Below, in pieces: positions 45,265 through 62,586 of a stretch of 64,000 nt of DNA. The position numbers and the translations under genes are program-made. Position 1 is the stretch's first letter, and every line of letters starts with the position of its first letter. Under the pieces are notes generated by a model. That model made no database searches, had not been told where the DNA came from, and was given only the letters and a program-made list of their open reading frames with translations. The stretch spans positions 34,484,197-34,548,196 of the forward strand of contig CM037877.1 of NCBI GenBank assembly GCA_021292165.1, written 5' to 3'. The stretch is from Shinisaurus crocodilurus. Lineage: Eukaryota; Chordata; Lepidosauria; Squamata; Shinisauridae.

Positions 45265-45640
45265 TATTTATTTATTTATTTATTTATGAGGGTTTAAAAA
45301 AAAAAAAAAAAAAAAACACCTTTCAGGGTGCACTGCCCTCACAAGGCAGTTTACAATATTACAAAAACATGAACCTACATTTACAGTTAAACACACACAT
45401 GTGCAGAGCTAATGCTTTTAAAACACCAAATGCAGACTGGAATAAATGAGTCTTCGTGGTTTTATACAAGCCAGCAGCAATGAGGCCATACATATCTCTC
45501 TGGGGAAGGAGTTCCAAAGGTGTGGGGCCATCACTGAGAAAGCCCTGTCCCTGGTACCTACCAGCCTAATGGCTCATGCAAGTGGGCCAGAGAGAGTATG
45601 GCCTCTTGACACTGACCCTAATGCTTGGGCCGGCTCATAC
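45265..45640 (-). mobile_element. L2-clade LINE 3' end
   Basis: A TTTATTTA tail and a 21-base A run are followed by CTCACAAGGCAGTTTACAAT. On the minus strand the end of an L2 ORF can be followed with frameshifts, in the GGGGCCATCACTGAGAAAGC block (the AFSVMAP-LWN region in L2s). Decayed. Confidence 0.6.
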
Positions 45641-45832
45641 CAGTGAAAGCTACTGCCTCAGCCAATTTTGTCAATTAACAGCACAATCCTATGCATGTTT
45701 ACTCAGAAGTACATCCCACTGATTTACTCCCTGGTAAGTGTGCATAGGATTGGCGCCTAAATTAGCATTTAGGAACACACGAAAAAAATATTTCTTTACT
45801 CACAGCATAATCCTCTGCATGACTGCCTAGAA

Positions 45833-45967
45833 CAGTGTTCTCCAACCTTGGGTCCCCAGATGTTTTTGGCCTACAACTCCCAGCATGCCCCAGCCAGCAT
45901 AGCTGGCTGGGGCATGCTGGGAGTTGTAGGCCAAAAACATCTGGGGACCCAAGGTTGGAGAACACTG
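45833..45967. mobile_element. Palindromic hAT MITE, family A (135 bp, full length)
   Basis: This is a perfect palindrome with core CCAGCCAGCATAGCTGGCTGG. The exact 8-bp duplication GCCTAGAA flanks it (45825-45832 and 45968-45975). It looks like the consensus of the family. Confidence 0.96.
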
Positions 45968-46289
45968 GCCTAGAAGATTTTCACATTCAGTTCATGGGAC
46001 CTTCTCCCAGGCAAGTGTGTCCGGGACAGCAAACGTAGGGAGCTGCACTAGAAACTTGAAGACCTACAATGTTCCATATTACAACTTGCTGATCATTTTG
46101 CTCACTTCCCCCACCCCCAGCAAATCTTCTCTCTTAAAAACTTAGTTGCTCCACTGCTGCAAGCAGCGATGCAGCTACAGCAATCGGCAACCAACAGGGT
46201 GCCATTTTCCCCCACAATGCATTATTGGAAAGACGCCTATGTCAGGACATAGCATCATTCCAGAGGCATTGTGTGGGAAGTGGGGGAGA

Positions 46290-46453
46290 TTTCATAGATC
46301 ATAGAGTTGGAAGGAGCCTACAAGGCTATCGAGTCCAACCCCCTGCTCAATGCAGGAAACTAGAGGAGGGGTCTCCCATCCAAGTAATAACCAGGCTTGA
46401 CCCTGCTTAGCTTTCCACGCTCAGACAAGCTGAGCTAGCGTAAGCCACAGGCC
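46290..46453 (-). mobile_element. 5S rRNA-derived SINE with CR1-like tail
   Basis: Inverted full-length type: AGAGTTGGAAGGAGCCTACA, then GGTCTCCCATCCAAGTAATA, GACCCTGCTTAGCTTTCCAC and GCGTAAGCCACAGGCC. Confidence 0.9.
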
Positions 46454-47824
46454 TATTGTGGCCAACCTGCTCTCTATTGCTGTAATGGACAAGGGGAGGC
46501 AATGCCACTGCTGCTTTCCTGATAAGTCCCTCCACCAAAAGTTTCAGAAATTCTCATGAGAAAATGCTTCCCATTTTGTAGCATGGGAATGGGACCACAA
46601 AAATGGAGAAGCATTTTCAGTTCCACTTTATGTAGAACTGGAGAGGTGAATGTCATCATGGACAAGGCTATGACCAGAGATAAAGGCTGAAAGATAGGCT
46701 CAAGCAAGCCTATGAGGAGCCTAAAGGGTTAGTACAAGAAGTTTGAGTCAGATGTGGAAAAGGAATGGAAGCCAACCAACATCAGGATTTGAGAAGGCTT
46801 GATCAATAAGAGAAAAAAGTGTTTTTATTAGTCAGTAAGAATACAGTAAAAGTACCTCTGAACTCATGCAGAGTGCCTTTCCTCTTCCACCCAGCAAGTG
46901 ACAGGCTGCCCCTCCCACAGAATTAAGGAAAAGGGCTAGTAGTACAGATGGCATTGCTCCCCATAAGCCTGAGTCCCCTGCAGGTCTCTTTCTGAAAATT
47001 AAACATAGTCCCCACTTCCCTGGCAAGCTCCAGCACAGCAAGCATTTGTTTTCAAAACCAGGGTTTAAAAGACTAGCAGACACAGTCTTTCCACCACCAT
47101 ACCCTCATCCAAAGAAATCCACTCCAGATTTTTTTCCTTCCCTGCAGCAGTTCCCCCCTGACTTCTCCCATCCAGTCCTGTCAATCAATTTACCAACCAA
47201 ACCTTCCTATTATTCTTTTAAAAATCCACCTGCAATTGGAATGAAGTGGCAGGAACTTTTTGACTGGAATGTATTTGGAAGGAATATATTTTCAGGGTGA
47301 GGGGTGGGGCTGCAAGGGTTCTTTAGCAGTTGCTTAATTCCTGGAGGGGGGATATTGCTAGGAAAGAGAAGCAAAAGAGACTGCATGGGAGGAAGAGCTT
47401 TGCAAATGGAGAAGAAGAGAAACTAAGACAAAATAATGAGCCACACTAGAGAGAGACTAGGAAATAGTGTGGCCAGCCCCCAGCCCGATCTGCAGTATAC
47501 CCAGGAAGTGAGGGGAAAGAGAAGAAACCCTTGCCAGTGCCATTCAGTACTAGAGAACAGACTCTCTCTCCTCAAAAACTCTTTTTCTGGCAGCCCAATT
47601 TAGCTGTTGTAATGCAACCTGCCTCCCTTTGCATTCTTACTTCCGAAGATCAAAGACTTGAGATCAAAGGCTTTGTTGGCCCTTGTCTTTTGGCATGTGA
47701 GCTTGTTGAAGGCTGCTGAGATTAGACAAGGGAAGTCCAGAGAGAAGGTTGCAGTAGGCAAGGCTCAGGGAACAGATAAAAGGCTGGTGTGGAGGAAGTG
47801 GATAGGGAGAGGTTTTTCTCCCTG
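46454..47824. other. No gene recognised
   Basis: Mixed sequence without exon-like signals or sharp repeat ends. Confidence 0.5.
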
Positions 47825-48225
47825 TCTCATAACACTAAACCCAGTGGGATCATCCCATGAAGCTGATCGGTAGGAGATTCAGGACAGATAAGAAGTACTT
47901 CTTCACACAGCACATAGTTAAACTATGGAATTCACTTCCACAAGATGTAGTGATGGCCACCAGTTTGGATGGCATTAAAAGGGGAATAGACAAAATCATG
48001 GAGGATAAGGCTATCAATGGCTACTAGTCCTGATGGCTATATGCTATCCCTAGTATCAGAGGCAGTATGCCTATGTACACCAGTTTCTGAGGAACAAGAG
48101 TGGGAGGGTGCTACTGCCCTCACATCCTGCTTGTGGGTTTCTCACAAGGAGCTGGTTGACCACTGTGTGAACAGAATGCTGGACTGGATAGGCCTTTGGT
48201 CTGATCCAGCACGGCCCTTCTTATG
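47825..48225 (+). mobile_element. CR1 LINE, ORF2 end and 3' UTR
   Basis: The left part encodes a decayed end (HEADR, FRTDKKYFFTQHIVKLWNSL-like over shifted frames). Then come GGAATTCACTTCCACAAGAT, GGCTACTAGTCCTGATGGCT, GACCACTGTGTGAACAGAAT and TCTGATCCAGCACGGCCCTT, ending CTTATGTT. It is the longest CR1 piece in the window. Confidence 0.8.
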
Positions 48226-49326
48226 TTGGTGATCGGTTGAATACCTAAGCAAAGGGAGGAATCAAAGAAAAAATCCGTGTTTATATTTTCCTTAATTTCA
48301 AGATAAACCTCTTTTGCCTGTGTCAGATTTCTTTTTGAACTAAAGCATTGTTAAAAGATAGGAGTTGGGATTTTGTAGGGACAGTTCCTATAGTATAAAT
48401 TACCATTGCGTGGCACTGTAGTAAGTCAAGTCATGTGCCAAACAACTCTCTTGCTGCATGGTGATATAGATGATATAGATATAGATAATGGTAGTTGCAC
48501 AGTAGTGAGACTGTGGTAAAATGTTTGTGTGGAGGAAGCGGGGGCTGGCTGGCCTGCCACACCCCCACCCTTTCCTACCCCAAAGGAACCAAGACCCTCT
48601 GAGATCTCAAGATACCAGATTGCCAGCCTCAGCTCTTTGCAACCCTACTTGAATCTCTGTTCAGGGACTCGCCTTTAATTCTGTAACCTGGATTTAGATA
48701 CTGAACCAAGCAGAGCAATCCACAAACACCATGTGGGGTAAAACCAAGACAAGGTTTATTCTGGTAGCATTTTACAACAAGATTAGGGAAATGAGAGAAG
48801 CACACAAAATAAAGATACACTTTAGTACACAGAAATAGAGCTACAAAACAATAAAACCTGATTCCTTAATATCTCTCAGGCATACACTCTATTACCTGAG
48901 GGTATTCTCTTCAAGGGTTAGATCCAGCACAGCCCTGCCGCCCGAGGGGAACTATTCCATCTACCCACAGGTCCGAGATGGATAGGCCTCCACAAGACAT
49001 GCTTTCACTAGAGCCCTCAATCAGCTAATTTTCACCAGGAGCTACCTGGGGTCTTTGGCGTACCGCCATCACTCCACAGCCGGGTAGCCATGCGATCCAA
49101 GAACAAAGAACAAAGACCAAAACCCACGCTTTGGGAAATATACCTTTTTTCCCCCTCCCCTCCTCCCTGTAGCTCTGCTGCCTCTTAGCCAATCATAATG
49201 CACTTCACCTGGCCAGGCAGGGGGAAGGGAACTCATGACTTACTGGGTTTGACTACATTTACATATGAAAGCTTTCAGCCTGGCTCCTCCGGACTTCCAG
49301 GCACCACCCATTCAAGAGGAACTATG

Positions 49327-49327
<1 letters not shown>
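48226..49327. other. No gene recognised
   Basis: A short GATATA repeat is at 48463-48487. No element with clear ends. Confidence 0.5.

Positions 49328-49372
<45 letters not shown>
49328..49372. repeat. (CA)n microsatellite
   Basis: A pure CA run of about 44 bases. A GT-rich run in the opposite sense follows at 49389-49412, so the two could pair. Confidence 0.97.
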
Positions 49373-49373
<1 letters not shown>

Positions 49374-49412
49374 CCTTCACACATGAGGGTGTGCGTGTGT
49401 GTGTGTGTGTAG

Positions 49413-50694
49413 TGTGCGTGTGGGGACCCCCCAAAGGCTCCTCTTCTTCACAGTTTGCTTTTTCTTTCCCTTCAGGAATGACATCAAATTAAAATGGAAA
49501 GTTTGTATCAGAAAGTTTGAAATTTACATGCCACTGAGAACAGGCTAATATGAAGCTCACTGGATGGGTCTTGATCCACTCCTTTATTCCCAGCTTAACA
49601 TGCCACATAGGGTTGCTATGAGAATAAAGCAGGAAACCTCCATGTAGATCCCCTCAGAGGAAAGGCAGCATCCAAATGTAAGAGAAAGATGGAATTATTT
49701 GGTGACTTAGAGTGCTGGGCTGGAGCTACATTACATGGTCCACCATCCAGTTAGCATTACAGTACTGCTATATCTACGTTCCGCAGTCACTACTCTCAGC
49801 ACACACTGTCATTAAATGTACTGCAGTCATTCCGTTTTGCCGCCCCATACCTAACTCTGTAGTGGTAGAACTGGGCATTGCCTTGAACACGCAGTAGAAA
49901 TGGCCCTTTAAGAGAAAGGGTTGGGGGGGGGGTGTCCATCATGTATGCGAAGGTGCAAACCAGCGAGAATGTTTTTCTCAAAGCAGTCTTCCTCCCTTTC
50001 TAAGTTTCCCAAGCACAAGCTCCTTTGAAATCAATGTGATTTACCTTGGAGTAAGGCCATTGAGAGGATGGGATTTACTTCTGAGTAAACATGCCTTTTG
50101 GCTAATTTACAGCTCCTTGTTCTTTGGGAGGGAGGGGGCTTTAAGAGAAAGCTGGTGTGTGTGTTTTCTTCTTTTGGTTCATCACCTATGCGAAGGTGTG
50201 CAGGAGCAAGATTGTTTTTTAAAAAGACAGAAAAGCTTTTCCTGCCCCCTTCACAAAAAAGGAGAAGGAGAAGGGAAGAGACCACCCTCCTCCACCCTCC
50301 CATGGGGTGAAGCCAGCAGGATCAGCACGCCCTTTCCCCTCCACCCAAAACCAATTTCCAAAAGCAATCTTCCTCCCCTACTAAGTTTCCCAAGCACAAG
50401 CTCCATTGAAATCAATGTGATTTACTTCTGAGTAAGGCCATTGAAGATAATGTGATTTACTTCTGAGGAGACATGCATTTTGGCTCATTTACACCTCGTT
50501 GTTCTTTGGGCAGGGGGTTGAAAGTGTCACTCACAACTTTATTTTTTCAAAAGGGGAGGGGAGGGGAGGGGTAGAAGCACTTTCTCTCCAGTTCACTTTG
50601 CAAGGGGGGGGGGGAGAGGCCAGAAAGCAATCTCTGCTTTGCCAAAGCCCCGATACAGCTTTGGGAGGACTCCGCATTTCCCCTGCTCCTGGAA
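49413..50694. other. No gene; G-rich tracts and a duplicated segment
   Basis: The segment with GTTTCCCAAGCACAAGCTCC and GAAATCAATGTGATTTAC occurs twice (about 50004-50046 and 50386-50428), and a GAGGAG/TTTGGCT segment follows each. This is a diverged local duplication of about 380 bases. G runs occur at 49923-49932 and 50605-50613. Confidence 0.55.
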
Positions 50695-51560
50695 TTTATT
50701 TATTTAATTTATAAACCGCACAATAGCTGAAGCTGTCTGGGCAGTTTAAAACAATTATAAAATACAATATAAAATACAAACAATAAAAACATCATAAACA
50801 TTTTACTACTAAACATTAAAAACCAAATCTGAAAATGAGTTAAATAGCCAAGAACAAGTTAATAAAACTAGACCTGTTGAAAAGCTGACACAACTCTCTC
50901 CCGCCCATATATTATTTGGAGCTGTTAAATGCCTTGGCATAGAGGGCAGTCTTAACCTGGCTCCGAAAGGATAGAGTTGGTGCCAGGCGGGCCTCAGTGA
51001 GGAGCCTTTTCCATAATTAGGAGGGCCACCACAGAAAAGGTCCTCTTCCTTGTTGTCACCGACTGAGCCTCCCTCAGAGGTGGCACTCGTAGGAAGGCCC
51101 CAGATGTTGAGTGTAGTGTCTGGGGAGATTGTGGCTGGGAGAGGCTCTCGTCAAGTATTGTAGTCCCAAACCATGTAGGGCTTTATAGGTTAAGACCAGC
51201 ACCTTGAATCAGGCTCGGAAGCATATAGGCAGCCAATGCAAGCGGGCCAGAACTGGGGTTGTGTGTTCAGACTTCCTGGTCCCAGTTATTAGTCTGGCTA
51301 CTGTGTTTTGCACAAGCTGCAGCTTCTGAACAATCTTCAAGAGCAGCCCCACGTAGAGTGCATTGAAGTAGTCTAGCTTAGAGATTACCAGAGCGTAGCA
51401 GGAAACCAGGCTATCCCTGTCCAGATAAGGGCATAGCTGGGCCACCAGCTGGAGCTGGTAGAAGACACTCCGTGCCACTGAGGCCACCTGAGCCTCAATT
51501 GACAAAGATGGCTCCAGGAGGACCCCCAAGCTCAATTGGCTAACTCCGGTTACAACATTT
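50695..51560 (-). mobile_element. L2-clade LINE, ORF2 C-terminal part and 3' UTR
   Basis: The minus frame encodes SLSIEAQVASVARSVFYQLQ, LVISKLDYFNALYVGLLLKI, VQKLQLVQNTVARLITGTRK and TTPVLARLHWLPI, the same region as 12905-13835 but a different subfamily (3' UTR with CACAATAGCTGAAGCTGTCT). Coding similarity ends near 51545. Confidence 0.82.
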
Positions 51561-52838
51561 TCATGGCCATACCTTGGACAGGCAACGACAATGCCAGGTG
51601 AGCACACACTAGCCACATACTGTGATAGTGAACCGTCCGCAATAATGAAAAAAGCCGTGATAAAAGTAGTCCAGGAAATTACGGAAGAACGAGAAATCAG
51701 GAGAAATGCAACCGGGATGGAAAAGTGAGAGCACCGTGTGCCTGGCAAGTCACAGAAGCGATCCAGTACTGCAATAAACCTTAGCTGTGGATCCAGCCCT
51801 GGCCTACACTGCCAGTTTATCGTAACCTACAGTTGAAATTTAGCCCTCTGGTATCTTTTGCTGTCCCAGAATGCCAGAAATGGACAACTTTCCCTGCTCA
51901 TTTTTGACACACTGCCAAGTCTTCAGGTAGGAATGTCGGGGGGGGGTGGGTGTTTCCACCACTTCTAGCAGAAATCCTGTGGCTATAAAGGTTCAGTGGC
52001 AAGCAGAAATTCAACAGAGAGATCTTTTCCTGCTGAGATGAGGAGTGCTCCATTTGTTGAATTCCTGTATCTCAGGAAGCTGTTAAAAGCCCTACCAGAC
52101 AGGGTGTGGGGAAGGGGGGGGGTGAGGAAGAAATCTGGCAGCTCTCCTTCCAGACTTTGCTCTGGGTCCCTGGAAATATGGGTCCTGAGCTTTCTTCCCT
52201 GTCTTCTAAAGATATGTCACTACAAGTACATTAAGAGGTAATTAATCTGAATGAAATGAGGTTGGGACAGCATGTTCTGATACTCACCTCTTGCCCATGT
52301 GTCCAAATTAGCCTACCGTGGTTTAATCGGAAGCGTTTGTTGACACCGGGTGTCAAATGGCCACCCTTTGCTCCAGAGTACAGCTGGAATGTCTGCTGTA
52401 CTAACAGGGTCAGACATGGACAGTCGTAGTCTCGCCTTTCACAGTGGCTGGATTTGCCCAAAAAAACTGTCTCCTGCTGGTGGAGGCCAACTCAAGTGCG
52501 TCCTTCAATCAAGAACTCCAGCCAACGTGCACAGGGTAGAGACAAGCACTGGCCTGCATGGCCAGGATGACCAGGGTCAGGCCAGCTCAGCTCAGGGGAT
52601 GAAACGGAATGTAATTTCACACGCTGAGGCTCCTAGGCCTGGATTGCAAGGTGTGAAATTACATTCGTTCCTCAGCCTGGGGAGTTAGAAAGATGGGGGT
52701 CAGGGGGAGGGATGCTTGGCCTACAGTCCTATATGCATTCCCTTGAGAATATAAATGCTGATGAACTCCATAGGAGTGGAATTTCCTTCCGAGTAAACCC
52801 TACATAGGATGGGACTGTTAGGTTGCAATCCAATACAA
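51561..52838. other. No gene; short inverted repeat at 52608-52665
   Basis: AATGTAATTTCACAC (52608-52622) and its complement (52651-52665) enclose 28 bases. Nothing else is recognised. Confidence 0.55.
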
Positions 52839-52975
52839 CAGCCTTCCCCAACCTGGTGCCCTTCAAACATCTTGCACTACAACTCCCAGCATTCCTGACC
52901 ATTAGCCATGCTGGCTGGGGCTGATGGGAGTTGAAGTCCAAAAATGGGGGGAGGGGGACCAGGTCGAGGAATGGT
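52839..52975. mobile_element. Palindromic hAT MITE, family C, diverged
   Basis: CAGCCTTCCCCAACCTGGTG at the left, GGGACCAGGTCGAGGAATG at the right, and CCATTAGCCATGCTGGCTGG at the core. Confidence 0.75.
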
Positions 52976-53092
52976 GCAAAACAAATTTATTTGGGAGTTA
53001 TTCCAGCTGACTCAGTGAGACTTACATCTGAGTAAATGTGCAAAGTGTTGGGCTATGAGACTGCAATATCCTATTTATATACCCCCATACAC

Positions 53093-53182
53093 CAGCTTGC
53101 CCCAACCTGGTGCCCTGCTGGCTGGGGGATGCTGGGAGTTGTAGTCCAACCCATCTGGAGGACACTAGGTTGGGGAAGGCTG
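53093..53182. mobile_element. Palindromic hAT MITE, family C, shortened (90 bp)
   Basis: CAGCTTGCCCCAACCTGGTG and CTAGGTTGGGGAAGGCTG as ends. CCATACAC and CCATACCC outside agree at seven of eight bases. Confidence 0.82.
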
Positions 53183-53222
53183 CCATACCCACTTATCTGA
53201 GAGTGAAATCCCACTGAACTTC

Positions 53223-53418
53223 GAGGAGGAGCCACAGCTCAGTGGTAGAACTCCTACTTTGCATGCAAAAGGTCCCAGGTTCGATCCCTGCCGCCTCCAG
53301 TTAAGAAGGATCAGCGGGCAAGGAGAAAGACCGGAGCCTGAGACCCACCGCCAGCTAGTGCGCTAGCTGGACAAAGAGCCTGACCTGGTATAAGGCGGCT
53401 GCCTACTTACCTATGAAA
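53223..53418 (+). mobile_element. tRNA-Ala(TGC)-like SINE
   Basis: The head has CAGCTCAGTGGTAGAA (A box), CTTTGCATGCAAAAGGTCCC (as in the anticodon arm of tRNA-Ala-TGC) and GGTTCGATCCC (perfect B box). It is followed by an unrelated body: GGATCAGCGGGCAAGGAGAA, AGACCGGAGCCTGAGACCCA and CCTGACCTGGTATAAGGCGG. The tRNA-like part has mismatches in the acceptor and T stems, so it is a SINE and not a tRNA gene. It lies about 500 bases upstream of the SLC30A5 CpG island. Confidence 0.85.
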
Positions 53419-53929
53419 CCGGTGGGAGCTGGGCTTACTTCCGCCGAAATGTGCGTAAGGTCGGTCGGCTGGCTCAAGTCCATGGGGGAAACGGGACTGC
53501 TCCGCCAATAAAAGGAGCCCATGTGCTTCGGCCACGATGGAAAACACTTTTGAGAACAGAGGGATTTAATATTTTCAAGATCCAAGATTTCCCCCTTTCT
53601 TGCTCCCAGCAGCCCTAGGGGCAGCTGCAGGTCCTACCTGTCACCATGACATTATCTGCTGAGCCTAATTCTGTCTGCAGAACCCTCCTTCCCCATTCCA
53701 TCTTGGGATACTGGACATGCAGACACTATGATTTCACCATCAAGTCAGATTGTTCCCCTCCCCCTGCTTTTAGATAACATCTTGCCCGATGAAGAGCTCT
53801 GGAGATCTCGAAAGCTTGCACATTTTTTGTGATCTTTTGGTTGTCCTAAGAAAAGTATTCCGCTAACGCGCGGGTTGGGTTCTTGCTTATGATTGTACAC
53901 GGCGACCTTTGCTTTTTTTTAATGAGCCT
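53419..53929. other. Upstream flank of the SLC30A5 promoter
   Basis: No exon is recognised. GATGAAGAGCTCTGGAGATC then TCGAAAGCTTGCAC at 53789-53822 resembles the AAAGCTTTCG-type repeat in intron 1. Confidence 0.5.
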
Positions 53930-54290
53930 GCTCTCGTTCATTCAGCGCCAGATTTAGCCCGATAGGTGGCGCTGTTGCACTCCGCTTTCTGAAGCTCCGG
54001 CGGGGCGAGTCCATTTCGGCTACAGCGGGTGGGTGCGCGCGCGTGCGTGCGAGCGAGCTCCGCTCGGGTCCTAGCTCTCCCCGTCCCTGTTTGCAATCAG
54101 CGGTTCCGGCGGCAAGCGAGGACGTGGCTCTTGGCGCAACCGTTTCCGCTTCCGCTGCGGGCCGAGGCCTGCCAGCGGGCCTTGCCTCGCATTGCTTGTT
54201 CACCGACGCGGCCGTCAGCCGCGGAGGATGAGGAAGCCCCGTGGTGGGGACGGCGGCGGCGGCTGAAGAAGCCTGGCCCGAGAGCCGCCA

Positions 54291-62040
<7,750 letters not shown>

Positions 62041-62087
62041 TGAGGTATGACATTATCTTGTAACACCTGTCTGATTTATTCTAGATA

Positions 62088-62347
62088 CAGTAATACCTTG
62101 GATTGCAAGTAACTTGGTCTGAGAGCGTTTTGCAAGACAAGCAAAAAAAAATTTAAAATTTTGACTTGATAAACGAGCAAGGTCTGGCAAGACAAGTCGT
62201 AGGGATGTAACCGCTCGCCTCGAGTGGGCATAGCGGGCCGAAATCGGCCCCACTCACGCCCGCCAGAGACTCGCTTTGATATAAGAGTGTTTTGGATTAC
62301 AAGCACAGTTCCGGAACGAATTATGCTTGCAATCCAAGGTATTACTG
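62088..62347. mobile_element. Tigger/mariner-type MITE, 260 bp, complete
   Basis: The terminal inverted repeats are CAGTAATACCTTGGATTGCA at the left and its complement, TGCAATCCAAGGTATTACTG, at the right. TA dinucleotides sit directly outside both ends (62086-62087 and 62348-62349), as expected for Tc1/mariner insertion. There is no coding capacity. A second copy, broken by a LINE, is at 2416-2660 plus 3130-3146. Confidence 0.9.
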
Positions 62348-62549
62348 TACTTGTGATTGTTAATGAAGAAATATGTGATTTTTTTGCTTCCGGATCTACT
62401 CTGTAGATCTACTGCAGATCTCTGTAGATCTATTGTGTGTTTACTGCAAAATATCCCAGTTTTCTTTTGTGTACTTTGGGTTTGTGCTCAGTTCAAAAAT
62501 CACTTCAGGGATGAACTATCTAGATAAGTAGCATAATAGACAGGTGGCA

Positions 62550-62586
62550 TAATAAAGCTATCAATGGCTACTATTCATGATGGCTG
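62550..62586 (+). mobile_element. CR1 3' remnant
   Basis: AAAGCTATCAATGGCTACTA corresponds to a stretch just before the 3' end of the CR1 copy at 47825-48225 (CTATCAATGGCTACTAGTCC). It is cut by the LINE insertion at 62587. Confidence 0.5.

Noticed and set aside
53223..53300. Functional tRNA-Ala gene
   Set aside because: The A and B boxes and an anticodon-like TGC are present, but the acceptor and T stems have mismatches and the sequence continues into a SINE body.
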